This document shows, in pieces, positions 31,747 to 42,796 of a DNA stretch of 64,000 nucleotides. The first letter of the stretch is position 1. Each line of letters begins with the position of its first letter. The notes under the pieces were generated by a model. It was not told where the DNA came from. It saw only the letters and a program-made list of their open reading frames with translations, and searched no databases. The DNA is from Lucinisca nassula (lineage: Eukaryota > Mollusca > Bivalvia > Lucinida > Lucinidae): NCBI GenBank assembly GCA_963580285.1, contig OY757011.1, positions 99,503,728-99,567,727 of the forward strand. The letters are read 5' to 3'. A program made the position numbers and the translations under genes.

Positions 31747-32754
31747 TTAGCTATGCCACAACTGATACATTTCTTCTATAGACTTGACAAGAACCACGTG
31801 ATCAGTGACTGTTTTCTGCAGGGCTTGGTGAGAAACGTTCCCAACCGTGGTTGCCAAGAGACCAGTGACATAGACATCATCCAGCCATAAAAATGGCGTA
31901 GTCTTTACCGCCGCATAAAGTTCAGGTACAAGCTTACCACTATATATCACAATATGTCCAGGACAGTGAGGCATTGGCCAGTTGGTTATGTTCGGAAACA
32001 CGGATTTATCCACCCTCCATTTCCCTGTGCGAAATATCTCACTAGTGTCCTTGGGTCTCACTTTACAAATGATTGCACGAGTTGTATTGAAATAGTTTTG
32101 AATGAGGTCTTCGTATAATAGTAAGGGGTTTACATAAACGTCGTCATCAAGTTTTATGACAAATTTTACATTTTGACAATGTTCTGTAACCCATCTAAGA
32201 CCAAGAACAGCCTTATTCGTTAGATTATAGTAAGTATCAAGAAAGTTCCCCTGCACAATATCCCTGTGAAGATCATAATCTTGTTCTATTGAAGCTTGGA
32301 TGGACGGGCTTTCTGGCTTCCCGAGAATGAAAATAACCCGTATAGTCTGGGAGTGGAAACCCCTAATGCCGCCCCATGTCTGTCTGATAGATTCCCTTTC
32401 CTTGAAATTTAGTGTCGATGAATGTACCAACACAACGAATGAAATTTTCTCCGGTCCTTTACAAACGTTTTCATTTTTAATGATATACATATTCTTTCCG
32501 GTTGTTTCTGGGTATCTACTGACACTTTTATTATTCAGATTTGTTGGATCTCCGCTAGTGTAGTTGTCCTTTCTGACGAAAATGTCTTTATAGATTCCAC
32601 CTTGAAGCCATAATACTGATTTAGTATTGAGCTTATTTCTCAGTCTATTGCGCTGATCAGTCACAAACACCGTACTTTTGTAGTTGAAAAATATCAGCAT
32701 AAAAACAATAATAACTGTCAGTATCAAAAGCCATTTTAATCGTCGAACTGGCAT
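31747..32754 (-). CDS. Beta-1,3-galactosyltransferase-like protein (GT31 family)
   Basis: Type II Golgi membrane glycosyltransferase, 335 residues, with coding sequence uninterrupted from ATG (32754-32752) to TAA. GT31 enzymes transfer Gal or GlcNAc from a UDP-sugar in beta-1,3 linkage onto glycan acceptors. Visible features: a basic N-tip and membrane anchor at about residues 8-24 (LLILTVIIVFMLIFF), a lumenal stem with NYT and NKS sequons, RQTWG at 124-128, DTYYNLT at 173-179, the metal-binding DDD at 203-205 in KLDDDVYVN, PHCPG at 262-266, and LDDVYVTG at 291-298 (usually EDVYVG in B3GALTs). Further sequons: NLT, NTT, NIT, NVS. Length is normal for the family. A minus-strand splice acceptor (TTTTTGCAG, 32820-32812) lies 57 bp upstream of the ATG, so the coding exon probably follows a 5' UTR intron. 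The exact acceptor cannot be told from sequence, so no numbered symbol is given. Confidence 0.92.
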   Translation of the reverse strand: MPVRRLKWLLILTVIIVFMLIFFNYKSTVFVTDQRNRLRNKLNTKSVLWLQGGIYKDIFVRKDNYTSGDPTNLNNKSVSRYPETTGKNMYIIKNENVCKGPEKISFVVLVHSSTLNFKERESIRQTWGGIRGFHSQTIRVIFILGKPESPSIQASIEQDYDLHRDIVQGNFLDTYYNLTNKAVLGLRWVTEHCQNVKFVIKLDDDVYVNPLLLYEDLIQNYFNTTRAIICKVRPKDTSEIFRTGKWRVDKSVFPNITNWPMPHCPGHIVIYSGKLVPELYAAVKTTPFLWLDDVYVTGLLATTVGNVSHQALQKTVTDHVVLVKSIEEMYQLWHS

Positions 32755-32905
32755 ATTGCATTTCGTAGCGTTTTCCTAGTTCTACAGCATACGTTGACAT
32801 GGGCTAGCATCCTGCAAAAATAAAAATATCAAAGCACTGAAATATCACCAAAATTACCTAGATAGTGTTGTCGGGAACGTAAAACCTCATCACAAACAAA
32901 ATTGT
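32755..32905 (-). other. Presumed 5' UTR/intron of the glycosyltransferase; V tail fragment
   Basis: 32755-32811 is the predicted 5' UTR part of the coding exon. At 32850-32905 'aattacctagatagtgttgt' and 'aaaacctcatcacaaacaaa' are a V 3'-end fragment (+). Confidence 0.5.
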
Positions 32906-33029
32906 GAAGAAAAAACTATTCCTCGAGATCACAGATGATGTTCTTTCCGATACAACAGACATCTTTTTCAGAGAGGATTAAACTATGAAAACTGAAAATG
33001 AAGTGTGTTTGTTTGTTTGTTTGCAGGGG

Positions 33030-33178
33030 CGTGAGTGAGTGTTTGACTTTTACGTCCCATCAACAGCTAAGGTCATACGAAGACGGGACCTCGGTTTAAA
33101 GACTCATCCGAAAGTCTGGAGAAGCCCGGGATCGATCCTGAGATCCCTGATTAACCACTACACCACGGAGGCTTCTTT
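33030..33178 (-). mobile_element. T1 tRNA-derived SINE, near full length
   Basis: The minus strand starts 'cctccgtggtgtagtggtta' (A-box region), then 'ggatcgatcccgggcttctc' (B-box region), 'gtctttaaaccgaggtcc' and 'gggacgtaaaagtcaaac'. It shows the 5' half that 4687-4791 lacks. Confidence 0.8.
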
Positions 33179-33239
33179 GCAGGGGCGTAGCTACCTGTAC
33201 GCAGATACGCACTTGCGTACACATTACAAACGTTAAATA

Positions 33240-33341
33240 TAGACGCAGAAGAAAAAGAAGAAGAAATAGAAGAGGAAGAAGAAGAAAAAGCAGACAGAAG
33301 AAGAGGAAGAACAAAAAGAAGAAGAAAAAGGAGAAGATGAT

Positions 33342-33372
<31 letters not shown>

Positions 33373-33386
33373 AAGAAGAAGAAGAA
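33240..33386. repeat. (GAA)n-rich microsatellite
   Basis: Interrupted GAA/GAAGA tract, pure over about 33343-33386. Confidence 0.9.
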
Positions 33387-33444
33387 CTTGTGTGTCTAGG
33401 ATATACGCGACACTATTTTTTAGCTAGCATAGTTTCCGCCTTTG

Positions 33445-33530
33445 CCCCGAGGACCGCACTTACAAGAAAGAATTTGCTCCCTAAAGGGAGCAAATTCTTT
33501 CCGGTAAGAGTGGTCCCCATTTGGTAAACA
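33445..33530. repeat. Hairpin AAAGAATTTGCTCC
   Basis: 'aagaaagaatttgctcccta' closes on 'agggagcaaattctttcc'. The same hairpin is at 59625-59680 and its broken arms lie in the TTAA element at 39867-40112. Confidence 0.75.
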
Positions 33531-33582
33531 AAGTTATTGTTTTTAGAATTTTCTTTGGTTTGCGTTCTAGCTACGCCCCTGG

Positions 33583-33872
33583 TTTGTGTTGGGTTTTACG
33601 TCCTTATCAACATCCTTGTCAACACTTTTGTGAACATTTTGAAGACGTTGCTTCCGATTTTGTGGGACTTTTACCCGAAATTAAAATGAAATGACATCTC
33701 AAGCCCTGCCGCCCAAAAGAACCGCTAGGGTTTATGGAGAAGTCCCACTCGAACCATTTTTCCTGGGCAGGCTAAGACCTTCTAAGAGGTTTACCAGTAC
33801 TCAAGTTCGTTCGGTTTGTGCTCTGCGCGGAAACATCATGCAGCTCATTCTATTTCACCAAGCCCTAGGGAG
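33583..33872 (-). mobile_element. V SINE-like element copy, diverged
   Basis: 'tttgtgttgggttttacgtcc' to 'attctatttcaccaagccct', inverted. Confidence 0.75.
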
Positions 33873-34101
33873 TTTACAGATGCCTTTGAGAGCAGAGAGA
33901 GTATTAAGTTTTGGGAAAGTCAAACGGAATTCCTGAAAGTTGTCTCGTTTCAAGCGAAAACCAAAAAAATGGCGGCAAATACATGTATGGTCGAACTTCA
34001 AAAACTCGAATACCTTTAGGCTCATGAAAATTTGTTCGAGATAGGGGTGGTTCGAAATACTGAGGCCATGGAGCTTAAGGATATATTTTGCCTTTTCTAT
34101 A

Positions 34102-37100
34102 CAACAAGAGGGCCCAATGGCCCTATATCGCTCACCTGTGTACCAGAAAATTATTAGTGTAGGAGACATTGCTACATACTAAATATCTAAGCTCAGGCAT
34201 AGCGGTATCCATGCTTATAAACCCTATTGGTTTCATTGGGCGACAGGGCTTGAGATGTAATTTCATCTCAATGTCGGGTAAAAGTCCCACAAAATTGGAA
34301 GAGACATCTCCAAAATGACCTATACAGTGTTGACAGGGATGTAAAACCTCAAATCAAACAAAATCTGTGCCTTATGGTTTTGGAAAAGAAGATTTTTTTT
34401 TTTTTAAGTTTTTTTTTCAGTATAAGTCTATAGAAGCTAATGTGCCTGGGGTTTGGCCAATTTTGACCCAAAGGGCATGGTTGGCAGGATTTATGTAGGC
34501 GACCATTTTGTGTTGCTATATACTAAATATTTAAGGTCTGTATTTCATGGTTTCAAAGAAGATGTTTGAAGCTTTTTTCCATTATAAGTTTGTTGGAGCC
34601 AATTTGGACTAAATATTAAGTTCTGTGCTTCACAGTTTCTGAGAAGAAGATTTTTTAAGCTTTCTTCCATTATGAGTCTATGGGAGGTAAGGGGCACCGG
34701 GGCGTGGCCCATTTGGACCCCAGGGGCATGATTAGCAGGAAATATGTAGGTGATCACTTGCTGTTGCTACATGCTAAATATCTTAGCTCTGGGCCCTATC
34801 GTTTCAGAGAAGAAGATTTTTAGGCTTTTCTCCATTATGAGTCTATGGGAGCTAAGGGGGTCCCAGGGTGTGGCCCAGCATGATTGGCAGGATTTAAGTA
34901 GGTGACCACTTGTCATTGCCACATGCTAAATATCTAAGCTCTGGGCCCTGCGGTTTCAGAGATGAAGATTTTTGAAGTTTTTTTCCATTATGAGTCTAGG
35001 GGAGCTAAGGGGCCTCGGGCGTGGCCCATTTGGTCCCCAGGGGCATGATTGGCAGGATTTATGTAGGTGACCACTTGCCATTGCTACATGCTAATTATCT
35101 AAGCTCTGGGCCCTGTGGTTTCAGAGAAAAAGATTTTTGAAGCTTTTTTTCCATTATGAGTCTATAGGAGCTAAGGGGCCCCGGGGCGTGGCTCGTTTGG
35201 ACCACAGGGGCATGATTGGCAGGAATTATGTAGGTGACCACTTGCCGTTGCTAAATGTTAAATATCTGAGCTCTGGGCCCTGTGGTTTCAGAGAAGAAGA
35301 TTTTTGAAGCTTTTTTCTATTATGAGTCAATGGGAGCTAAGGGGCCCCAGGGCGTGGCCAATTTGGACCCCAGGGGCATGATTGGCAAGATTTATGTAGG
35401 TGACCACTTGCCGTTGCTTCATGCTAATTACCTAAGCTCTGGGCCCTGCGGTTTCAGAGGAGAAGATTTTTTAATCTTTTTTCCATTTTGAGTCTATGGG
35501 AGCGAAGGGGCCCTGGGGCGTGGCCCATTTGGAACCCAGGGGCATGATTGGCAGGAATTATGTAGGTGACCACTTGCCGTTGCTACATGCTGAGTATCTA
35601 AGCTCTGGACCCTTAGGTTTCAGAGAAGAAGATTTTTGAAGCTTTTTTCCATTATGAGTCTATGGGAGCTAAGGGGCCCCAGGGCGTGGCCTGTTTGGGC
35701 CCCAGGAGCATGATTGGCAGGATTTATGTAGGTGACCACTTGCCGTTGCTACATGCTAAATTTCTAAGCTCTGGGCTCTGTGGTTTCAGAGAAGAAGATT
35801 TTTGAAGCTTTTTTTCCATTATGAGTCTATGGGAGCTAAGGGGCCCCGGGGCGTGGCCTATTTGGACCCCAGGGGCATGATTGGCAGGAATTATGTAGGA
35901 GACCACTTTCCGTTGCTACATGCTAAATATCTAAGCTCTGGGCCCTGTGGTTTAAGAGAAGAAGATTTTTTAACCTTTTTTTCCATTATGTGTATATAGG
36001 AGCTAAGGGGCCCCGGGGTGTGGCCAATTTGGACCCCAGGGGCATGATTGGCAGGAATTATATAGGTTACCACTTGCCATTGCTACATGCTAAATATCTA
36101 AGCTCTGGGCCCTGTGGTTTCAGAGAAGAAGATTTTTGAAGCTTTTTTTCCATTATGAGTCTATGGGAGCGAAGGGGCCCTGGGTTGTGGCCCATTTGGA
36201 ACCCAGGGGCATGATTGGCAGGAATTATGTAGTTGACCACTTGCCCTTCCTACATGCTAAATATCTAAGCTCTGGGCCCTGTGGTTTCAGAGAAGAAGAT
36301 TTTTGAAGCTTTTTTCCATTATGAGTCTATAGGAGCTAATGGGCCCCGGGGCGTGGTCTGTTTGGACCCCAGGGGCATGATTGGCAGGAATTATGTAGGT
36401 GACCACTTGCCGTTACAACATGCTAAATATATAAGCTCTGGGCTCTGTGGTTTCAGAGAAGAAGATTTTTGAAGCTTTTTTTCCATTATGAGTCTATGGG
36501 AGCGAAGGGGCCCTGGGGCGTGTCCCATTTGGAACCCAGGGGCATGATTGGCAGGAATTATGTAGGTGACCACCTGCCATTGCTACATGCTAAATATATA
36601 AGCTCTGGGCCCTGTGGTTTCAGAGAAGAAGATTTTTTAACCTTTTTTTCCATTATGAGTATATAGGAGCTAAGGGGCCCCCGGGCATGGCCCTTTTTGA
36701 ACCCAGGGGCATGATTGGCAGGAATTATGTAGGTGACCACTTGCCATTGCCACATGCTAAATATCTAAGCTCTGGGCCCTGTGGTTTCAGAGATGAAGAT
36801 TTTTGAAGCTTTTTTTCCATTATGAGTCTATGGGAGCGAAGGGGCCCCAGGGCGTGGCCCATTTGGCACCCAGGGGCATGATTGGCAGGAATTATGTAGT
36901 TGACCATTTGCCCTTGCTACATGCTAAATATCTAAGCTCTGGGCCCTGTGGTTTCAGAGAAGAAGATTTTTAAATTTTTTCCCTTTATAAGTCTATGGGA
37001 GCTATATGTTGCCATGGCAACCAGAATTCCACTCTGATCAGCCCAAAAACCTTATGCAGCCTTTCCCCCTACCTGATGATGCTTCACATAAAATTTGATC

Positions 37101-37242
37101 AAGATTGGCCATGGGGTATTGGAGATATACTTATTTGAAATTGTTTACGGACGGACGCACGGACGCACGCACGCACGCACGACGGACGACGGACAAAAAG
37201 TGATCCCAAAAGCTCACCTCGTCACTACGTGACAGGTGAGCT
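34102..37242 (-). mobile_element. G2: minisatellite-bearing transposon (inverted)
   Basis: The minus-strand left end at 37242 is the hairpin 'agctcacctgtcacgtagtg' / 'ggtgagct', and the right end at 34102 is 'gggccattgggccctcttgt' after 'aggtgagcgatatag'. About sixteen units of ~168-172 bp lie between (34370-37000), marked by 'atgattggcaggaattatgt' and 'tttcagagaagaagattttt'. The minus strand of each unit shares the skeleton 'cttcttctctgaaacc' + 'ggcccag' + 'gatattt' with G1 units. Adjacent units are 85-95% alike. About 60-residue frames recur once per unit as a by-product. A V fragment interrupts 34208-34362. Confidence 0.8.
34208..34362 (+). mobile_element. V SINE-like 3' half inside G2
   Basis: 'atgcttataaaccctattgg' to 'gtaaaacctcaaatcaaac'. 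Confidence 0.85.
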
Positions 37243-37248
37243 AAAAAG

Positions 37249-37412
37249 GAATGTTGTGTGTACTCATTAGAATCGCATCATTTAGCGAGCACCCAGAACC
37301 TATGTTTGGCAGTATAAATAAGAAAAATATTACTGATTTTCATCAGAAAAGTATCCATTTTTGAGATGTGAAAAATGCACACAATATTGCACGGGTGTGT
37401 TATCGTAATGTG
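37249..37412. mobile_element. MA MITE right portion
   Basis: 'tgtgtactcattagaatcgc', 'cagtataaataagaaaaata' and 'gggtgtgttatcgtaatgtg' in MA order. The left part is missing next to the G2 end. Confidence 0.65.
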
Positions 37413-37880
37413 GGAAAATAGCCCTGAACTGACTTAATACTTGTCCGGGTCTGATCTTTTCGAATTTTGTGAAACTTAATAAATGAAATAATCCACACAT
37501 CCATGGCCTGTCTCAAGCCATTCAAAGTACCATCTCACAGGACACATATGACGTCTGAGCAACGCAGTTACGTATCGTCATGACGTTGCGTCGACGTTAA
37601 TACAACCTTACACAGACATTGTGTACCCGCTGAGATGCATGGCTACTTGATTAACGTCAAACCATTTAGTACGGGCATATGGAAATCGTACAAGATCAAG
37701 AGCAACATCAAAACGGTGACGTTCTGTCTCGACGTTCAAGATCTGACGAATAAAAATATTAAAATAAACCAAAATAGCTTGCCATTTCCGAACAAACCTC
37801 ATCAATGTTCCCTCCACATCCACCGTTACACGACCTATTAATAGCCAGAAATGTCAGAATCAGAAAACATATTGAACGTA
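37413..37880. repeat. Unassigned sequence with a CAACGTC palindrome fragment
   Basis: 37560-37640 has 'cgtatcgtcatgacgttgcg' and 'tgtgtacccgctgag' in the palindromic family order. The rest is unassigned. Confidence 0.5.
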
Positions 37881-37976
37881 CATGTCGGGCAGTGACGTCA
37901 ATAAGTATCGCCACACGTTAACTATAACATGTCGGGCAGTGACGTCAATAAGTATCGCCACACGTTAACTATACAC
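37881..37976. repeat. 48-bp tandem duplication
   Basis: 'catgtcgggcagtgacgtca' through 'ccacacgttaactata' occurs twice, at 37881 and 37929, with no differences seen. Confidence 0.95.
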
Positions 37977-38205
37977 TAGCGTAAACCACAACAAATCATC
38001 ACAGAAAGAGTTCGGCGTATGTTTAACAAAGGTCTACACTGATTGTTGGATTTATTTCTGATCACGCGGCTCGCTAACAAAGCGACCAAAAGGTCATAAG
38101 AATAATAATGAGACGGTTTTACAAGGGAAGTTACTGATACAAAATCATAGCGAAAAGAACGTATTGGCTTAATTACCCTTTCTTTTTATAGCACCTGGTA
38201 TTCAC
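37977..38205. other. Unassigned sequence
   Basis: No feature recognised. Confidence 0.3.
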
Positions 38206-38373
38206 CATATTTGCATTATTTGCTGGCTCCCAGCTTGCACATTGTCAATATTGGAAAAACAGGTAACCAGACCCCCCTGACCTTTTAAGGTCAGGGGGGT
38301 CTGGTTACCTGTTTTTCCAACACTGATAACCTTCAGACTAGGAACCAGCAGATAATGCAAATAAGGTGAATAA
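38206..38373. mobile_element. L foldback MITE copy 2 (inverted relative to copy 1)
   Basis: 'tattcaccatatttgcatta' to 'aatgcaaataaggtgaata'. The central stem 'ggtaaccagacccccctgac' is perfectly mirrored. Copy 1 has mismatches in its stem, so this copy is the better-paired one. Confidence 0.85.
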
Positions 38374-38483
38374 GCGCCCAGCAAAGAGGCAGATCAGCAT
38401 GCGCATCTGCGCACTCTGATCAGAGTCTTCGTTGTGTGCAATATGGGTGATCGCAGACCGGATTAGCTACATTCTAAATGCGG

Positions 38484-38690
38484 GGTCTGCCTCGGTAGCT
38501 CAGTCGGACGCGCGTCTGACAGGTGTTCAGGGATGCACGGGCTCGATACCTGCAGGGTCCATGAGGTCGGCAACCTTATCTCTCCCTTCTGCTGCGCACT
38601 GCGCTGAGATCTCTCCCTTCCCGCTGCGCACTGCGCTGATGAATCCTGCCTAGGAAAGTGTGGTAAAGTACACTGATCAGCTCAGTATGT
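38484..38690 (+). mobile_element. T2 tRNA-derived SINE with head
   Basis: tRNA-like head 'ctcggtagctcagtcggacg' and 'gggctcgatacctgcaggg', then 'gaggtcggcaacc', 'atctctcccttctgctgc' (duplicated) and 'ggaaagtgtggtaaag'. It gives the head missing from the copies at 8781 and 9733. Confidence 0.7.
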
Positions 38691-38844
38691 CAGCAGTGGG
38701 TGCGCAGGCTGCTTTGCGTCTTCGCTAAATGAACGTGTCCGAAGGCAAATTTTCGCATGTCCCGGCTTATTAAATGCGACCAAAAGGAAGTCTATTCAGT
38801 GCAATCTCATGTCGGATGTTGGTTGGAAAAAATCATTTTTTAAA

Positions 38845-38985
38845 TCCTTAAATTCCTGTATTTGGAGCAAACGGTGCAGACTCTGATCAGACCCCGCATT
38901 CTATGGCGTATGATCAGGGTCTTACTCTACGCTGTTTGCAAACGTGCAGTTTTGGGGACCATAGGCATGTATGAGCTAATTAATT
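38845..38985. mobile_element. HC cassette element, degenerate
   Basis: 'gcaaacggtgcagactctga' opposes 'gtcttactctacgctgtttgc', meeting near 'cgcattctatggcgt'. The terminal TTAA is not clear. Confidence 0.6.
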
Positions 38986-39204
38986 CACATATAAAAAAAA
39001 AATCCGTACTTACAGGACCCTTATTTTCATTCCGCTCTTTAAACGGAATCTCGATCTAATACGTTTGGAGTGGTCCATTTCCAATTATAGGGGTGTCTGG
39101 TTGGTTCTGGTGGCGTTAATTGTTTTTTTTTTTTGTTTTTTTTTTTTGCGAAAATATATGTACTTTCATCAAACAGGGTAAACTCAGATCAGTCGCCACA
39201 TGGT
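38986..39204. other. Unassigned, with poly-T tract
   Basis: T-runs at about 39121-39147; otherwise nothing recognised. Confidence 0.4.
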
Positions 39205-39445
39205 GACGTCAACGCAGTTCCTCTCTTTGTATAAAATAAAAAACAGCGTGTAAATATTTTTCAGCTTCAAAAGTTTGCCATGTATGAGGGGCAAAGATTG
39301 TAAATATAAAAAATAAACTTAATTTTTTCTGGTTTTCATGAAAGTATGAACGACAGCGGGTCGCTAGAAAACTTTACATGAACACCATCGGGGTTCATTT
39401 ACTTTGCACGCGACCCGCTGCGTTCATACTTTCGTGTACTGTAGA
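39205..39445. repeat. Dispersed repeat N copy 2
   Basis: 'aacagcgtgtaaatattttt', 'atgaacgacagcgggtcgct' and 'gcgttcatactttcgtg', collinear with 16380-16760. Confidence 0.65.
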
Positions 39446-39483
39446 AAAATAAAATTCAGTTCTTAAATATATACCACTAGACT

Positions 39484-39772
39484 ATACCCATCGGGGCTTG
39501 AAGAAATAGATGGGCTGCATGATGCTACCGCGCAGAGCTGAAACCGACCGCACACGCATACTGGTAAACCGTTTAGAGGATCTAAGCCTGCCCAGGCAAA
39601 GCGGTGCGAGTCGGCCCGTCAGTGCTTGTACACCCTATTGGTTTCATTGGGCGACAGGGCTTGAGGTGTCATTTCATCTCAATGTGGGATAAAAGTCCCA
39701 CAAAATTGGAAGCAACGTCTCCAAAATGACCTACACCGTGTTGACGGGGACGTTGAACCTGAAATCAAACAA
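39484..39772 (+). mobile_element. V SINE-like element copy
   Basis: 'tacccatcggggcttgaag' to 'gttgaacctgaaatcaaac'. Lacks the first few head bases. Confidence 0.9.
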
Positions 39773-39866
39773 AGACTTTACTATTGGTGATATAGGCCTA
39801 TTTTAATATGTTTAGCAAGACTAAGAAAACTAATGTTTTCCCTTGAAATTCCACTTTTCTCCATAT

Positions 39867-40112
39867 TAAGGGGAATGGGAACACATTCAGGGGATGCAAC
39901 CCCTGTAAAAGCATGTTTGTCTCCCATGTCAATAGGGGTCAACTTTTAAAGAAAAGAATTTGCTCCTAAGTAGCATTTTTTTTTTCTCCTTTAAAAGTAT
40001 ATCCCTTTTTCAGTGGGACAGGTCTTATAGAAAAGAATACAGTAAGTCCCGAAAGTTGTCTCCCTTTGAAAAATGGCGGAAAAAATCTGCCAGGTGTTCC
40101 CATTCCCCTTAA
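39867..40112. mobile_element. TTAA-flanked MITE with GGGGAATGGG ends
   Basis: Ends 'ttaaggggaatgggaacaca' and 'ggtgttcccattccccttaa', an almost perfect terminal inverted repeat, with TTAA at both sides. It contains broken arms of the AAAGAATTTGCTCC hairpin. TTAA targets are used by piggyBac and Kolobok elements; I cannot choose between them. Confidence 0.8.
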
Positions 40113-40590
40113 GTGGAGCTAACAAAGGTATACAACAACTCAAATCAAAACAAAAATAAACATGCACTTTGACAGGGTCCAGTGATTATGCTGGATGCGG
40201 TACTAGCCCAGCAGACAACGTCGATGCAACGTCATGACGTTGCATCGACGTTGGTGTGATGTTTCACAGACGTCCTGTGCCCGCTGTGAGTTATCAGGAC
40301 GTCGCTTATTCGAAATCCGCTGGTTCCGGCAACATTTTTCGATGAAATAACCTCGTGCAGTTACAACGATCGTATCAGTTACTGCAGCGTATTGTTCAGC
40401 TGCTGAGGTATAATAAGCCTGCACCGGAAAACTAGTAAACTAACCGTTGACTGCGCTGCTTGACGTGACGCACCTGAGTTTTGCACACAGCTACAAAACC
40501 TTGAATCGGCTTTACCTGGCTGTCTTATCGTTATGCAGTAAAACTTAAAACAAATGATGACAATGATTGTGATAATGCTGATGATGACAC
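40113..40590. repeat. Unassigned sequence with a CAACGTC palindrome
   Basis: 40205-40275: 'cagacaacgtcgatgcaacg' and 'tgacgttgcatcgacgttgg', the cleanest palindrome of this family, followed by 'gtgcccgctgtgag'. Confidence 0.6.
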
Positions 40591-40735
40591 TACTACTGCT
40601 GCTTAGACTGCTACTACTACTACTTCTACTACTACTACTACTTCTACTAGTAGTAGTAGACTACTACTAGTAGTAGTAGTAGTAGCAGTAGTATTCAATG
40701 AATACTATTCATACTACTACTACAATTACTACTCG
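40591..40735. repeat. (ACT)n/(AGT)n trinucleotide tract
   Basis: ACT repeats switch to TAG/AGT repeats at about 40650, so the tract is partly self-complementary; CTA repeats resume after the V insertion at 41036-41055. Confidence 0.9.
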
Positions 40736-41035
40736 ACCCCCGTCCATCGGGGCTTGGAGAAATAGATTGGGCTGCATGATGCTTCCACGCAGAGCTGAAA
40801 CTGACCGCACCCGTGCACTGGACAACCCATTAAAAGGACTAAGCCTGCCCAGGCAAAGTGTTGCGAGCCAGGCCGTTCAATTCATAATAAACCCTATCGG
40901 TTCCATTGGGCAGCAGGGCTTGAGATGTCATTACACCTCAGTGTCGGGTAAAAGTCCAACGAAATTGAAAGCAACGTCTCCAAATTGACCTAAATAGTGT
41001 TGACGGGGAGGTTAAACCTCAATTCAAACAAACAA
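40736..41035 (+). mobile_element. V SINE-like element inside the ACT tract
   Basis: 'cccccgtccatcggggcttg' to 'caattcaaacaaacaaaact'. The trinucleotide tract continues on its right side. Confidence 0.85.
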
Positions 41036-41122
41036 AACTACTACTACTACTAGTATTAATAATAATAACAATGATAATAGACTTCAAATGCAAAGATGTA
41101 AGCATATTTACTTATTTGGATC

Positions 41123-41345
41123 TTAACCCATTTCGTCCCAAAAGCTCCAAAAGGGGTAGTTTGCAAACAGTGCAGGCCCAGATCAGAGAACGCGGCATCT
41201 GATCAGGGCCCACGCTGTTTGCAAAACAAGTTCAGACATTTTCTGAATATGTTTTGAAGAAAACACAACCAGACACCCCTAAATTTCAAAATGGACTCCT
41301 ACCATATATAAGGAGGAAGATACCATTTGGTACAAAAAGGGTTAA
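41123..41345. mobile_element. PB MITE with HC cassette
   Basis: TTAA-CCCATTTCGTCCC and TTTGGTACAAAAAGGG-TTAA ends. The hairpin 'gcaaacagtgcaggcccaga' lacks several bases of the left arm at 'gagaacgcggc'. Confidence 0.8.
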
Positions 41346-41776
41346 ATATTACCTCTAAAGTTTTCTATCCTTACTAAGGTGTAACACATGCGTTATCTTT
41401 AATATATTCCTTATTTACATCGAGGATGCGTTCAAATTTCCGTATTGCGTGACTCTGAAATTATTTACTGACATAATGAGTGATAACAAAAACAATTGTC
41501 TTGAAGCGATTAAAAACTTAAACGCCCTTGGGAACTGGACCGTTGGAGAGAAAGAAAAGATATTTCACGTCGACATTATCTTTTAAATCTTGACAATTTT
41601 AAAATATAAGTAACACATAGAAACCCTATATACTAGCCACAAGCTTAAGTTTGATTCTAAATTTGCCAATGCCAGCCGGCTAAAACACTAACCCATATAT
41701 TCCAACTAATTAGTTTTGAGTGATACCTTTTCAGGGGTGTCAGAAGTATTTTTTACAAAAATGAACTTACTTTTAG
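41346..41776. other. Unassigned sequence
   Basis: No feature recognised. Confidence 0.3.
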
Positions 41777-41840
41777 TAGTGTAGACTCAGATCAGACACC
41801 GCGTTCTGTGGTGTCTGATCGAACTCTACACTGTTTGCCA
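41777..41840. repeat. HC cassette
   Basis: 'gtgtagactcagatcagaca' opposes 'gtctgatcgaactctacac', meeting near 'ccgcgttctgtgg'. The element ends were not resolved. Confidence 0.65.
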
Positions 41841-41980
41841 ATGTCCAAAAAAGGAACGCTATGCATTTATGGTCAAAGTCGCAAAAATCCTCCATATAAG
41901 TTTCCAAATGTTTCATGGTAACGTAAAATACAAATCAAATAAAGCCGATACACTGATGGCTCGCTTGTCTCTGACTCATT

Positions 41981-42228
41981 CCGAAAACACACCTATACAA
42001 ATACTTTGTAAACTGTACCGCCCCCCCAAAAAAATGAAAATTTTATGATGAAAAATTTTGAATTTTTTCTTATTTCTGCTCAAAATATAGATTGTGGGTA
42101 CTCGTTAGAACAATCTATATTTTAGAGCAAAAATAAGAAAAATAAGGTATACCCTGTAAACCCCAATTTTACTATATACAAGTGGGGTTCAGGGGGCGGG
42201 GTCAAAATTATATAGGTGCGTTTTCGTG
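41981..42228. mobile_element. MA MITE copy 6
   Basis: 'ccgaaaacacacctatacaa' to 'aggtgcgttttcgtgatgtg'. The palindrome is shortened to 'ctcgttagaacaatctatat'. Oriented opposite to the copy at 22334. Confidence 0.75.
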
Positions 42229-42261
42229 ATGTGTAGACTGGAAATGGACTTAGACTGTTCC

Positions 42262-42330
42262 TTTAACCATTTAATTCCTGTAATGTAGGCAAACAGTGTA
42301 GACCCTTATCAGATGCCGAGTTCTGTATGC
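42262..42330. repeat. Half HC cassette
   Basis: 'aggcaaacagtgtagaccct' and 'tatcagatgccgagttctg'. It is cut off at the start of the pseudogene. Confidence 0.6.
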
Positions 42331-42796
42331 CAGCAGTCCAGTGATATACAAATCATCGAGTCTTAAAAACTGCTGCATAAATATATGGAATAATACCACT
42401 TGTATAGATCACAGCCTGTCACTGGCAATTTAGTCATATTGACAAACTCAGCCTACTGCACCGCCCACTTTTCTTTTCAATAGATTATGCGTGTACCCTT
42501 TGGGGATGGTCCGTGTTGGGCATCATAAAGTTAAAAAAAATAGGATTTGTATAAACGTCAGCATCAAGTTTTATGACAAATTTTACATTTTGACAGCATT
42601 CAGTAACTCATCAGCGTTATTTGTTACATTATCCTACGAATCAAGAATGTGCACAGTATCCCTCTGAAGATCGTAATCTCTGTATCATGATGAAAACACG
42701 CCTATTCAAATATATTGACAATTATTGTACCTCCTAAAATGAAAATTTTCAGTTTAAAATCCTGATATTTTTCATATTTCTGCTCAAAACATAGAT

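Noticed and set aside
35282..36907. Recurring ~60-65-codon frames on both strands
   Set aside because: They occur once per G2 minisatellite unit and are not independent genes.
35000..37000. CRISPR-like array
   Set aside because: Repeats of ~170 bp without short spacers in eukaryotic DNA; it is a minisatellite in a transposon.
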